A DNA stretch of 64,000 bases from Bacillus chungangensis (GTDB lineage: Bacteria; Bacillota; Bacilli; Bacillales; Bacillaceae_C): positions 1 through 64,000 of the forward strand of contig NZ_JAUSTT010000010.1 of NCBI RefSeq assembly GCF_030812995.1. Direction: 5' to 3'. The notes below the pieces were generated by a model that did not search any database, was not told the origin of the DNA, and saw only the letters and a list, made by a program, of their open reading frames with translations. The translations under genes were made by a program, and so were the position numbers. Positions within the stretch are counted from its first letter, which is position 1, and the number at the start of each line of letters is the position of its first letter. Of this stretch, positions 1 to 8,723 are shown piece by piece.

Positions 1-43
1 CTTGGTAAATATAGATAGCTAACAAAAGTATCTAGTTCCCAAG

Positions 44-95
44 AAGCTCCCACTTCAATCAGACCGCAAGGTCGATAAGTGGTGAGTAGTTCACG
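44..95 (+). repeat. IS200/IS605-type end-like hairpin at window edge
   Basis: An imperfect stem-loop pairs CCCACTT with AAGTGGTG and is followed by AGTAGTTCAC. This resembles the right end of tnpB-carrying IS200/IS605 elements, whose subterminal hairpin is followed by a TTCAC-like cleavage site. No transposase is visible because the window starts here; a short open frame ends with a stop at about position 18. The element body, if any, lies to the left. This is a resemblance only. Confidence 0.3.
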
Positions 96-475
96 TAATA
101 TGTAGTAAGAATATAGGATACAACAAATAATTGGAAGTTTACTCCAATTAAAACTGCAAGTAGGAGTTCTCAACCTCAAGAGTTATAAGCATCAAGCACA
201 CAGAAATAAGAAAAGTTTCTTGAATAAATACCAGTTTCCAACTTCAAGCTTATTTAATAGGAAGTTGATCTTTTGTATTTCATTATCCAAAGCAATGAAA
301 ATGGGTGTATAAGTTTTTATGTCAAAAATCCCCCGATTATGCCAGGATCAGAATGAGCATACATTCTGTCCAAAATGAAAGGAGGACTTGCCATATCGTA
401 TGAAACAATATAATCTTCTATGAAAGCAATAAATATCTGTTCAATAGAACTTTCTTCTGATGCCTATTCACGATA
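96..475. other. Non-coding stretch, no gene recognised
   Basis: I find no plausible coding frame, RNA gene or clear terminator here. An AAAGGAGG ribosome-binding-like sequence near 380 is followed only by a seven-codon frame. The stretch separates the edge hairpin from the first large intergenic repeat. Confidence 0.4.
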
Positions 476-739
476 AAACTTCTATCAGTGGGGGTTTTCT
501 CTCATCCCCCACTGATGGAAGTAGAACAAAGGCTAAGGTCGCAACGTCCTCAAAAAGGAAAACGCTTTTCTTCGTGCGATGTATCGCTGCCGAAGCTTTC
601 CTTGTCCTGTTGCAACGCCTTTGTTACCGACATTCTATCGGCCCGAACCAATCGGACATTTGACTTCCAGTTATAGCCTTCTTCGATTCCTCTTACTACC
701 CGGGGTGGGGGGCTTACTGTTAGTTAGATGTGGGATAAA
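476..739 (-). repeat. Dispersed hairpin-ended element, copy 1
   Basis: This is a member of the intergenic repeat family in this window. One end has a perfect stem-loop (ATCAGTGGGGG / CCCCCACTGAT, 484-516). The centre has the block with GCAACGTCC, CTTTTCTTCGTGCGATG and GAAGCTTTCCTTGTCCTG. The other end finishes with GTTAGATGTGGGATAAA. The second terminal hairpin is degenerate (CCCGGGGTGGGGGG). I assign the minus strand because, read that way, the element starts after TTTAT and ends in a GGAAGTTT hairpin end, as IS605-type left and right ends would. Short open frames here are by-products of the repeat. Confidence 0.75.
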
Positions 740-873
740 TGTTTTTGTGAAAGAAATTATTTTTCATATTTATATATGAACATCCCTCCCCCCTCCTCTC
801 TTATAAATCTTTATCTACTTCGAAGAATGCGTTATATCATGATTTGTTTTTTCAAGTAAAGCATTTTACGATT

Positions 874-2232
874 CTATGGCATTATTTCTTGTTTGTCATT
901 TATCATCATTCTTCCATTTTTAAAAATTACTTTTCCTTTTACAATGGTAGTAACATTTCTACCTCTAAACTTTTTCCCGATATAAGGAGAATGCGGATGG
1001 CGATAAAAAAGCTCCTTTTCACTTAGACGATAGCATTGTTTAAGATTTAATATTGCCAGATCAGCATCACTGCCAACAGCAATATCTCCCTTAAAAGGGT
1101 ATAACCCAAATCGTTTAGCTGGATTGGTAGAGGTTGCTTCCACAATTCTTTGCAGTGGAATATTTCGTTTCCAATACCCTTCTTCTAATAATATAGACAA
1201 CGTTGTCTGTGCACCGGAAATACCTCCCCATACTTTGAACATGTCGCCGTCTGAAACTTGCTTTAACTCAGGAGGAGCTGGAGAATGATCAGAGCCGATC
1301 ATATCAATTTCGCCATTGGCAAATGATGTCCATAAAGCTTCTACTTCATCTCCATTTCTTAATGGAGGGGCACATTTGGCAACAGCCCCGATTTTTGAAA
1401 AATCAGCCGAGGTCAAGGAGAGATAATGTGGACATGTTTCTACGGTTACATTAACCCCTTTTCGTTTCGCCTCTGTTACTAATGAAACAACTTTACTGCT
1501 GCTTGCATGGACAATATGGAGTTTACAGCCGGTTGTTTCGGCGTAAGAAAGAATTCTGTTAACCGCTTCCATTTCTGAAATAATCGGTCGTGATTCACAG
1601 TAATCAAAAGCAGATGTTTGTTTAAAATAGCGTTTTCTTTCTGCCAATTTTTCTGTAATAACTGTACTTTCAGCATGCACTGCCAACAACGAACCTAGGC
1701 TTGCAATTATCTCCATTCCGTTATACAGGGCTGTATCTTCAATATGCTGAAATGCTTCTATTCCACTTGGAGACATAAACGCTTTAAAACCAATCGCACC
1801 ACATCGATGCAATTCTTCTACATCATTCAAATTATGAGGAATTAATCCTCCCCATAGTCTAAAATCTATTACTGATTTTCGTTTCGCTAATGTTTCTTTC
1901 AAACGAAAAGCTTGCTTATTAATAGTTGGAGGGAAACTGTTCAAAGGCATATCAAAATATGTTGTCACTCCACCTGCAGCTAAACTCATGCTGCCAGTTG
2001 AGATTCCTTCCCACTCTGTACGTCCAGGTTCATTTAAATGCACATGAGAATCAATGATTCCAGGAATGATATGGAGACCTATTGCATCTATTTCTGTATG
2101 GCCTGTTTCTAGTAAAGAATCACATTTAGATATTGCCCCTATTTTATGATCTTTAATAGCGATATCACCTTGAAAGATAGACTTAGATGTTACAATCGTT
2201 CCGTTTCGTACTATTATGTCGTAAATCGACAT
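874..2232 (-). CDS. pucH: Allantoinase
   Basis: Hydrolyses allantoin to allantoate in the cytoplasm, the step after uricase, HIU hydrolase and OHCU decarboxylase. The 452-residue protein is a cyclic amidohydrolase close in size to the Bacillus enzyme. Metal ligands are visible: DSHVHLNEPG (His63, His65), the carboxylated lysine in GFKAFMS (Lys150), His186 in HAES, His242 in HIVHASS and Asp315 in GSDHSPAP. I chose the ATG at 2232 because AAAGGGGAG lies just upstream; a longer frame reaching 2301 would overlap the regulator gene and lacks a site. It lies 22 bp downstream of the PerR-type gene, so the two are probably co-transcribed. Confidence 0.93.
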   Translation of the reverse strand: MSIYDIIVRNGTIVTSKSIFQGDIAIKDHKIGAISKCDSLLETGHTEIDAIGLHIIPGIIDSHVHLNEPGRTEWEGISTGSMSLAAGGVTTYFDMPLNSFPPTINKQAFRLKETLAKRKSVIDFRLWGGLIPHNLNDVEELHRCGAIGFKAFMSPSGIEAFQHIEDTALYNGMEIIASLGSLLAVHAESTVITEKLAERKRYFKQTSAFDYCESRPIISEMEAVNRILSYAETTGCKLHIVHASSSKVVSLVTEAKRKGVNVTVETCPHYLSLTSADFSKIGAVAKCAPPLRNGDEVEALWTSFANGEIDMIGSDHSPAPPELKQVSDGDMFKVWGGISGAQTTLSILLEEGYWKRNIPLQRIVEATSTNPAKRFGLYPFKGDIAVGSDADLAILNLKQCYRLSEKELFYRHPHSPYIGKKFRGRNVTTIVKGKVIFKNGRMMINDKQEIMP

Positions 2233-2254
2233 TTCTTCACTCCCCTTTAACATT

Positions 2255-2689
2255 CTAATGTTCATGTTCTTTACAATCAGAACAGGTGCCATAAATCTCA
2301 AAAAGATGGCGGTTCACTTGAAATCCGGTTAATCTCTCTACATATACCTCTATTTCTTTTAATTCAGGGTAATGAAAGTCAAGCATTTTCCCGCAAGTGC
2401 TGCAAACAATATGGTAATGAAAATCTGATGCCCACTCAAAGCGGCTGGAAGCTTCTCCATATGTCCACTCATTGATAATCCCGTACTTTTTAAAACACTT
2501 TAAATTATTATAAATAGTGCCATTTGTTATGTTTGAAAACTTATTGGATAGAGATTTGTAAATCTCATCTGCAGTAGGATGCGAATCTGTGTTAGCTAAA
2601 TATTCTAGTATTGCCAGACGCTGTGGTGTCATTCTCATCCCTTTTCGTTTTAAAAGAGCGATACCTTCCTTAATACGGCATTCATTCAT
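2255..2689 (-). CDS. perR: Fur-family peroxide regulator, PerR-like
   Basis: A 144-residue metal-dependent repressor. The N-terminal winged helix contains KRKGMRMTPQRLAILEYL. The C-terminal half has the Cys4 structural zinc site (CSTC and CSDC pairs) and HYHIVC. The stretch CGKMLDFHYPEL carries the aspartate that distinguishes PerR from Fur, and SHPTADEIY supplies the oxidisable histidine. Known PerR proteins sense H2O2 by histidine oxidation and control katA and haem genes. Start ATG 2689 follows GAGGTG; an ATG 12 bases upstream lies on the binding site itself. It sits between catalase and allantoinase on the same strand. It may be a paralog of a housekeeping PerR elsewhere. Confidence 0.88.
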   Translation of the reverse strand: MNECRIKEGIALLKRKGMRMTPQRLAILEYLANTDSHPTADEIYKSLSNKFSNITNGTIYNNLKCFKKYGIINEWTYGEASSRFEWASDFHYHIVCSTCGKMLDFHYPELKEIEVYVERLTGFQVNRHLFEIYGTCSDCKEHEH

Positions 2690-2728
2690 TTTACACCTCA
2701 TTAATTATGTAATAAACTTCAATTGTAG

Positions 2729-2756
2729 AAAGGACCATCATAAAAGATGATCCTCT
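2729..2756 (-). terminator. Possible terminator between catalase and perR
   Basis: A stem-loop pairs AGGACCATC with GATGATCCT (one G-U type mismatch) about 110 bp beyond the catalase stop. The following T-run on the minus strand is weak (TTTCTAC), so it may only attenuate transcription into perR. Confidence 0.35.
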
Positions 2757-2865
2757 CTAAAGTATCAAAGTAATTTAATATTTTAATTAAAGAGAATAAT
2801 TTGAGAATAAACGAGAATTCGTACTTCATCCTTTCATCACGTCAAGGTTTACCTATAGGAATATC

Positions 2866-4323
2866 TTACACTTCTTGTGGTACAGATAAGCCGAGACCAT
2901 CAGCAACACGTTTTCCATACTCTCGATCCGCTTTATAGAAATGTTGAATTTGGCGAAGTTTGATTTCTTCTTTTTCTACTGGTTTCATTGCATTCACAAT
3001 ATTATTTACGAGACGCACTCTTTCTTCATCATTTAAAAGACGGTATAAGTCACCAGCTTGTGTGTAATGGTCACTATGATCATAAGGAGCGCTTTCTGCT
3101 ATGCCTGACACTGGATAGGCCGCTTGCTTGTCTTCATATGATTCTACCGGACCACTGAAGCTGTTTGGTTCATAGTATACAGAACCGCCGCCATTATCAT
3201 CAAAACGCATGGAGCCATCACGCTGATAATGATTCACTTCTACCTTCGCACGATTAATAGGCAGCATTTGGTGATTAGCTCCGACTCGATAACGATGTGC
3301 ATCATGGTAAGCAAATAGACGGCCTTGCAGCATTTTATCTGGTGATACATCGATACCAGGTACAAGCGTTCCGGGTGAGAACGTAGCTTGTTCTACCTCA
3401 ACAAAATAGTTTTCAGGGTTTCTATTTAATACCATCCGACCTACTTCAATTAACGGATAGTCTTTTTGAGACCACACTTTAGTAACATCAAATGGATCAA
3501 ATCGATACGTATTAGCATCTTCCAGCGGCATAATTTGAACACACAATTTCCATGATGGATAATCACCATTTTCAATTGCATAAAACAAATCCTCTGTATG
3601 GTAATCTGGGTTTTCACTAGCAAGACGGCCAGCTACATCAACAGCAAGATTTTTAATGCCTTGTTCCGTTTTAAAGTGATATTTAATCCATACCCCTTGA
3701 CCATCAGCATTCGTCCATTTAAAAGTATGACTCCCAAATCCATGCATGTGGCGAAATGTAGCAGGGATGCCGCGATCAGACATTAAAATGGTCACCTGAT
3801 GTAATGATTCGGGTGATAAAGACCAGAAATCCCAGACAGCTGTAGGGTTTTTCAAATGCGTTTTAGGATCTCTCTTTTGTGTATGAATGAAATCCGGAAA
3901 CTTGATGGCATCACGAATAAAGAATACTGGAGTGTTGTTCCCTACTAAATCATAATTGCCCTCTTCCGTGTAGAACTTGACTGCAAAACCTCGGGGGTCG
4001 CGTACTGTATCGGCAGAGCCAAGTTCGCCAGCTACTGTAGAGAACCGAATAAAGACAGGTGTACGTTTTCCAACTTTTGATAAAAAATTTGCTTTCGTAT
4101 ATTTAGTGACATCATTTGTTACTTCAAAATATCCATGCGCTCCAGCACCTTTAGCATGAACAACACGCTCTGGGACTCGTTCTCGATTAAAATGAGCTAA
4201 TTTTTCTAAAAGATGAACATCCTGAATTAACGTTGGACCACGAGAACCAGCTGTCATGGAGTTCTGGTTATCGCCGACAGGGGCCCCCCAGCTAGTAGTT
4301 AGCTTTTTCTTATTTATACTCAT
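2866..4323 (-). CDS. katA: Vegetative haem catalase
   Basis: Dismutates H2O2 to water and oxygen. At 485 residues it is a small-subunit clade-3 catalase. The distal active site is visible in [18 protein letters not shown] with the essential histidine, and the proximal haem-binding tyrosine is in [14 protein letters not shown]. The N-terminus contains [18 protein letters not shown], typical of Bacillus KatA. The start has GAGGTG five bases upstream. It lies in a minus-strand run between tpx and perR within the uric-acid island; uricase releases one H2O2 per turnover, so a protective role is the natural inference. PerR control is likely from family knowledge, but I did not find a convincing PerR box. 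Confidence 0.96.
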   Translation of the reverse strand: MSINKKKLTTSWGAPVGDNQNSMTAGSRGPTLIQDVHLLEKLAHFNRERVPERVVHAKGAGAHGYFEVTNDVTKYTKANFLSKVGKRTPVFIRFSTVAGELGSADTVRDPRGFAVKFYTEEGNYDLVGNNTPVFFIRDAIKFPDFIHTQKRDPKTHLKNPTAVWDFWSLSPESLHQVTILMSDRGIPATFRHMHGFGSHTFKWTNADGQGVWIKYHFKTEQGIKNLAVDVAGRLASENPDYHTEDLFYAIENGDYPSWKLCVQIMPLEDANTYRFDPFDVTKVWSQKDYPLIEVGRMVLNRNPENYFVEVEQATFSPGTLVPGIDVSPDKMLQGRLFAYHDAHRYRVGANHQMLPINRAKVEVNHYQRDGSMRFDDNGGGSVYYEPNSFSGPVESYEDKQAAYPVSGIAESAPYDHSDHYTQAGDLYRLLNDEERVRLVNNIVNAMKPVEKEEIKLRQIQHFYKADREYGKRVADGLGLSVPQEV

Positions 4324-4361
4324 TGAATCACCTCATTCAAATTTGTAATATAATTGATTCC

Positions 4362-4505
4362 TCAAAGTTCATTATGCCAATTTAGATTAGCTCTTTCAGC
4401 TATTAATTCTGCAGTTTTATTCAATTGTTCTGGATAAGGATCACCATTTAAAAGAATTAGCTTCTTTAATGAGCTTTGGATTCGTGTTAGATCACGAACG
4501 CGCAT
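4362..4505 (-). pseudogene. hemH: Ferrochelatase remnant
   Basis: A 47-codon frame starts inside the end of tpx. It contains SSLKKLILLNGDPYPEQLNK and then TAELIAERANL, matching the ferrochelatase stretch (His)-Ser-Leu-Pro...GDPYPxQLxxTAxLIA near the second half of HemH. The rest of the roughly 310-residue enzyme is absent on both sides. I read it as a decayed second hemH that once sat beside catalase, whose haem it would have supplied. It is recognised from family memory only. Confidence 0.5.
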
Positions 4506-5013
4506 ATTTTACTGCTTCCAATGCTGCCTCATAATTTGGATGGTCGGTCACCTCAGGTACGTATTCTACATAAACAACAGTATCTTCTGAATCAATCACA
4601 AATAATGCACGGCATTCTAAACGGTGTTCTTTTATATAAGTTCCAAAAGCTTTTCCGAACGACATATTGAGATGATCGGAAAGAGTTAGCACAGAATGAA
4701 CTCCAGCTGCACCGCACCATCTACTTTGTGCAAAAGGAAGATCTGCACTAATTGCCAAAATTTCTACATTATTTCCTAGACGGACTGCCTCCTCATTAAA
4801 TGCGCGCGTTTGTGCGTCACAAACACCAGTATCCAATGAAGGAACCACACTGATAAGACGAATTTTCCCTTTAGAATCTGCAAGCGTTACTTTAGAACGA
4901 TCATTTGCCAAAACCTCAAAATTCGGTGCTTTATCGCCAACTTTGATTTCAGGTCCAATAAGTGTAACGGGATTTCCTCCTAATTTCACTATTCCAATTC
5001 GCTCTTTCATCAT
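4492..5013 (-). CDS. tpx: Thiol peroxidase
   Basis: A 173-residue atypical 2-Cys peroxiredoxin that reduces H2O2 and organic peroxides with thioredoxin. The peroxidatic cysteine is Cys65 in SLDTGVCDAQTRAFN and the resolving cysteine is Cys100 in SRWCGAAGV, the normal Tpx spacing. AAGGAGGG precedes two adjacent ATG codons (5013 and 5010), either of which could be the start. It lies 36 bp beyond the HIU hydrolase stop on the same strand, so it is probably read through from the uricase operon, which would couple a peroxidase to an H2O2-producing enzyme. Confidence 0.94.
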   Translation of the reverse strand: MMKERIGIVKLGGNPVTLIGPEIKVGDKAPNFEVLANDRSKVTLADSKGKIRLISVVPSLDTGVCDAQTRAFNEEAVRLGNNVEILAISADLPFAQSRWCGAAGVHSVLTLSDHLNMSFGKAFGTYIKEHRLECRALFVIDSEDTVVYVEYVPEVTDHPNYEAALEAVKYARS

Positions 5014-5049
5014 ATACTTCCCTCCTTGTATATCATCTGCTATATCTTT

Positions 5050-5409
5050 TTAACTTCCTCGATAAGTACTATATCCACCTGGAGCTACAAGTAATGGTAC
5101 GTGATAGTGCGCCTCTGAATCGACAATATTGAAACGAATCGGAACCGTGTCAAGAAACGAAGAGGTGGACAAACTGCCATGCTCCTTTCGGAAGTAGTCA
5201 GCAACATAAAACACAAGTTCATATTTTCCTGCTTTGAACGTATGATCTGAAAGAAGGGGTAAATCAACCCTTCCATCACTATTTGTGTGTACAATTCCAA
5301 TGAATGTACGAGTGTTCTCTGCTACTAAGTACCATAGTTCTACTTTAAGGCCCTTAGCCGGAATTCCCTTTATTAAATCTAGTACATGAGTAGTTAAGCG
5401 TCCTTTCAT
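5050..5409 (-). CDS. pucM: 5-hydroxyisourate hydrolase (transthyretin-like)
   Basis: Hydrolyses 5-hydroxyisourate, the unstable product of uricase, to OHCU. The 119-residue protein has the family N-terminal motif LTTHVLDLIKGIPAKGL (His8) and ends with the diagnostic YRGS tetrapeptide. Its ATG overlaps the uricase stop codon (ATGA), so the two are translationally coupled, and no strong separate ribosome site is visible. Its position directly after uricase fits consecutive steps. Confidence 0.95.
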   Translation of the reverse strand: MKGRLTTHVLDLIKGIPAKGLKVELWYLVAENTRTFIGIVHTNSDGRVDLPLLSDHTFKAGKYELVFYVADYFRKEHGSLSTSSFLDTVPIRFNIVDSEAHYHVPLLVAPGGYSTYRGS

Positions 5410-6389
5410 ACTTTTGTCGTATATGCAGCATTAGCGGCTGCATTCCTCTCTTTTTTAAGATCTTCACGTGTCACAATTAATTTTTGGAAACCATAAGGGG
5501 GACGCGGCTCTGTAAACACTTGGCCTTTGGATTTCGGTATCATTTCAACGATCGTTTCCCAAGTTCGATTATTAGACTCAAATTCTACATCAGCAAGTTG
5601 TGGAAAACGCTCAAGGATGCGAAGGCCAATCTGATAGATTAACTGTTGAATAGAACGATTTTCTAATTGATGAAAGACGGATTGAGCGATATCCCGAACT
5701 TGTTCGGCTGCTACATAGCGTAAAGGATCGATTCCCATTGCGTCCGTTACATCGTTATATCTCCATGCAATGTTAAGATAAATAAATAACGGACGATCCT
5801 TCGCTTCTGGAAGAGTAGTATATTCATCCTGAATATAACCGTAGAACGAGCTTCCGCTAACTTTAATTAACTGCAAATCAGAAATACCGCTGCTTTGCTT
5901 TATTATTTCAGTGCCATTCTCTGTCCTAGCTACTTCTACAGTCGTTATACCGTACTCATTGCGTGAACGACGATAAACAAGTTCACTTTCACTTAAACCT
6001 GATTCTTTTGCAACTTGTACGGAATCAAATGTAATTTCATCGCATTTGATCTCTACTGCATCTATATGAGAGTAAGTTTCAAGAAAGCGTTCACAAACGA
6101 ACGTTAGAAAACCTTCCATTGTCGAACCTTCATATTGGCCAGCGTGTTGCAGCATAAAGTTTTTCATAGAATCTGTAGCCACGACTAGGCTATTATCTCC
6201 TTTAGTGAAAGAAGTTAAAAAGGCATCACCCTTGAGAGAAATATTGGCATTCATACCAAAAATAACATTATTACGTCCAGTAAAACCAGATTCTGGAATC
6301 TCCTTTACACCATATAGTGGTTGTGCATACGTACGAAAAACATAAACATCACCTTTTCCATAATACATCGTTCTTGTCGTACCCATCAT
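5406..6389 (-). CDS. pucL: Urate oxidase (uricase)
   Basis: Cofactor-free oxidation of urate by O2 to 5-hydroxyisourate plus H2O2. The 327-residue protein has the tandem T-fold family signatures: YGKGDVYVFRTY with the catalytic lysine (Lys12), ATDSMKNF with the partner threonine (Thr72), SGSSFYGYIQDEYTTL, and NNRTWETIVE near the C-terminus. It resembles the secreted-diagnostic-type uricases of Bacillus. In B. subtilis the pucL product is fused at its N-terminus to OHCU decarboxylase; here that domain is a separate gene ending 11 bp upstream. AGGGAGG precedes the start. Confidence 0.96.
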   Translation of the reverse strand: MMGTTRTMYYGKGDVYVFRTYAQPLYGVKEIPESGFTGRNNVIFGMNANISLKGDAFLTSFTKGDNSLVVATDSMKNFMLQHAGQYEGSTMEGFLTFVCERFLETYSHIDAVEIKCDEITFDSVQVAKESGLSESELVYRRSRNEYGITTVEVARTENGTEIIKQSSGISDLQLIKVSGSSFYGYIQDEYTTLPEAKDRPLFIYLNIAWRYNDVTDAMGIDPLRYVAAEQVRDIAQSVFHQLENRSIQQLIYQIGLRILERFPQLADVEFESNNRTWETIVEMIPKSKGQVFTEPRPPYGFQKLIVTREDLKKERNAAANAAYTTKV

Positions 6390-6400
6390 AGTAAACCTCC

Positions 6401-6907
6401 CTATTCATTTATTAAATCGTATAAGCGAAAGCATGCAATTTTATAAATTTGGCATAATGCTTCTAACAACTCCGTTTCAGGAGAAAGCTGCAATCTTTCC
6501 TGTATTGATTCCCGTATTGAATCCTTATTTTGTCCCCTTACAGCCATAATGAATGGAAAACCAAACTTCTCTGTGTATGCCTTGTTAAGGGTTAAAAAAT
6601 CTTCGTACTCCTCTTCAGTAAGCTGATCAAGACTAGCATCGGACTGTTCTTTTATTGAAGCATTTGCCATTTGAACACGTGAAGCCAAGTCTGGGTGGGC
6701 CCGAAGTAAAGCAAGCTTTTTTTCCATAGTCGCTTCGTTTACGACACTTTTCATTACATGATGAAGGCAAGAGACACGAAAAAATGGCCGTTTCGCCCAT
6801 GCTCTCTCCGCAATCCATGGCGAGTGTTCAAAAATCCAACCAAGTGCCTCAGTAAAAGATTTTCGGTCCATTTGATTAATCATTTCTAGACTCAATTTCT
6901 TATTCAT
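6401..6907 (-). CDS. OHCU decarboxylase
   Basis: Converts 2-oxo-4-hydroxy-4-carboxy-5-ureidoimidazoline to (S)-allantoin. The 168-residue all-helical protein has the family motifs RAHPDLAS (catalytic His) and SIRESIQERL near the C-terminus. It is the first gene of the OHCU-uricase-HIUase run and is equivalent to the N-terminal half of B. subtilis PucL. The start at 6907 has GAAAGGA about 11 bases upstream. The promoter must lie in the 558-bp gap shared with the divergent pucR gene. Confidence 0.93.
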   Translation of the reverse strand: MNKKLSLEMINQMDRKSFTEALGWIFEHSPWIAERAWAKRPFFRVSCLHHVMKSVVNEATMEKKLALLRAHPDLASRVQMANASIKEQSDASLDQLTEEEYEDFLTLNKAYTEKFGFPFIMAVRGQNKDSIRESIQERLQLSPETELLEALCQIYKIACFRLYDLINE

Positions 6908-7043
6908 CCATTAATCAATCCTTTCTCATTGCAATCATTCAACCTATTTACCAACTCCTTTCATATGAGGAAAAGAAGATTGATTTCATTGTAATATTCA
7001 GCATATCATCAGTCATTAGACAATCAGGACAATTCGATGATTA

Positions 7044-7070
7044 CTTGATTGTGCACAGCGCATAATCAAG
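7044..7070. promoter_or_regulatory. Palindrome between pucR and the uricase operon
   Basis: CTTGATTGTGC and GCATAATCAAG form a 27-bp interrupted palindrome matching at 10 of 11 positions with a 5-bp centre. It lies in the divergent gap, about 137 bp from the OHCU decarboxylase start. It is a candidate operator for the PucR-family protein encoded next door. It does not obviously match the B. subtilis PucR box as I remember it, so the assignment is inference. Confidence 0.4.
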
Positions 7071-7117
7071 CAAAGTTCATCTATCAATAGGAGTTATTTT
7101 CTTACGCTAATATAAAG

Positions 7118-7391
7118 GATCTCAAGCTAAGAACGCAACGTCCTGTTGCAACACTTGAGTGACCTACGTCCTGTAGGCCCGATCTCAAGCTAAGAACGCA
7201 ACGTCCTCGAAAAAGAAGTGCGCTTTTTCTTCGTGCGATGTCTTGCTGCCGAAGCTTTCCTTGTCCTGTTGCAACACTTGAGTGACCTACGTCCTGTAGG
7301 CCCGATCTCAAGCTAAGAACGCAGCGTCCTCGAAAAAGAAGTACGCTTTTTCTTCGTGCGATGTCTTGCTGCCTGTTAGATGTGGGATAAG
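7118..7391 (-). repeat. Dispersed element, copy 2: internally triplicated, hairpin end lost
   Basis: Three successive units each begin GATCTCAAGCTAAGAACGCA (7118, 7181, 7304). The first is 63 bp, the second 123 bp and the third ends in GTTAGATGTGGGATAA. Units two and three carry the CTCGAAAAAGAAG / CTTTTTCTTCGTGCGATG stem. The terminal CAGTGGGGG hairpin seen in other copies is missing. This looks like tandem expansion of the central scaffold within one element, in the gap upstream of pucR. Confidence 0.7.
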
Positions 7392-7465
7392 TTTTTTTAA
7401 AAAAACTGATATAATGTTATTAATGAAACAATTTGTTGAATGTTCTGAAAGGAGTGTGATAGGGG

Positions 7466-8689
7466 ATGAATTTTACATTAGCGGAAGCACTCCAAGTTGC
7501 GCCGTTGAATCGCTGCAAGGTAGTGGCGGGCAACAAAGGACTTGTAAACAGAATTCATTCTGTCAACAGCTTTGATGCTCCCGATGTGATGCCATGGCTA
7601 AAACAAGGAGAATTAGTCTTTACAACTGGGTATGTTATTAAAAATGATCCAGCTGCCCAAGTTGAACTAGTCTGTGAAATGGCAAAACGACAATGCGCTG
7701 GACTTGCCATCCAAATGAAACGCTTCATGCCAGAACTGCCAAAGGCTATGTTAAAAGCAGCCAATGAATGGAACTTGCCCCTAATCGAAATCCCGAATGA
7801 CCTTTCATTGCCTGATTTGCTGCTTTCGTTCATGCGCGAACTCATGACTCATGAGAAAAAGCATAAAGAACAGGAAAAGAAAAATGTATTCCTATCCCGG
7901 CTTCTTCATGGTGAATTACACGGCAAAGATGCAATTCTCGCACAAGGGAGAGAATTTGGGATGATGCCTGAGTGTGGATATATTTGTTTATTTGTTTCCT
8001 TCTCATCATCAGTACTTGACAACCAACGCAATATGCCGATAGATCGTTTATTGAAGATGATTAACTTGCCAAACAAAAATACGAATATCTTTTGGTTAAC
8101 TATAGGTCTTGATAAATCCACAATCATTCTTCAGTCAACAGAACATCAAAAAAAAGACGATTTGCATTCATTGGCTCTTCAACTTGCAAGAAATCTTGTT
8201 GAATCATGCCCGAAGCAGCCAATGTCTTGCGAATACTTAACGATTGGAATTGGAACAGGATATAACGATGTTCAGAAGATTAGTACAAGCTTTCAGCAAG
8301 CCCGAAATGCGGTGAATATAGGCTGCAGATTAAATCCTTCAGCAAGCGAGCATAAGATTTACGATTATGTTGATATTGAGTCGTATGCTATCTTGCAGCA
8401 TGTTCCTACTGATCTTTTGTCGCACTGCTTGTCTCATACACTTGCTCCATTACTTCAATACGACAAGGAGAATCAGGCCGATTTGATCAAAACACTTGAG
8501 GTGTACCTATCTTGCTGCGGGCGTTCCTCCGAAGCTGCACGTATCTTAGGTGTACACCGAAATACGATTCACTTTCGAATTGATAGAATCAAAGACCTCT
8601 TAGGGAAAGAGTTAAACGATGGAGAAACAGTTTTTCGTCTTCAAATGGCGCTGCGTATTTATCGCTTGTCAACTGTTCCATCGCAATGA
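7466..8689 (+). CDS. pucR: PucR-family transcriptional regulator, copy 1
   Basis: A 407-residue protein with an N-terminal PucR ligand domain (about 1-125, starting MNFTLAEALQVAPLNRCKVV), a central CdaR/GGDEF-like region (about 170-290) and a C-terminal helix-turn-helix (about 345-395: GRSSEAARILGVHRNTIHFR). Known PucR activates purine catabolic genes in response to ureides. It is divergent from the OHCU-uricase operon and convergent with the second PucR gene, which shares the same architecture. AAAGGAG lies upstream of the ATG. Confidence 0.92.
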   Translation: MNFTLAEALQVAPLNRCKVVAGNKGLVNRIHSVNSFDAPDVMPWLKQGELVFTTGYVIKNDPAAQVELVCEMAKRQCAGLAIQMKRFMPELPKAMLKAANEWNLPLIEIPNDLSLPDLLLSFMRELMTHEKKHKEQEKKNVFLSRLLHGELHGKDAILAQGREFGMMPECGYICLFVSFSSSVLDNQRNMPIDRLLKMINLPNKNTNIFWLTIGLDKSTIILQSTEHQKKDDLHSLALQLARNLVESCPKQPMSCEYLTIGIGTGYNDVQKISTSFQQARNAVNIGCRLNPSASEHKIYDYVDIESYAILQHVPTDLLSHCLSHTLAPLLQYDKENQADLIKTLEVYLSCCGRSSEAARILGVHRNTIHFRIDRIKDLLGKELNDGETVFRLQMALRIYRLSTVPSQ

Positions 8690-8723
8690 TTAGACTGCAG
8701 ATTTCTTTTGTGAAACATCTTTG

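Noticed and set aside
2702..2865. PerR box upstream of perR or catalase
   Set aside because: AT-rich stretches give partial matches to TTATAATNATTATAA, but none is good enough to separate from background.
7118..7391. Tandem units considered as a CRISPR array
   Set aside because: Units have unequal length, the whole unit is conserved rather than alternating repeat and unique spacer, and no cas gene is present.
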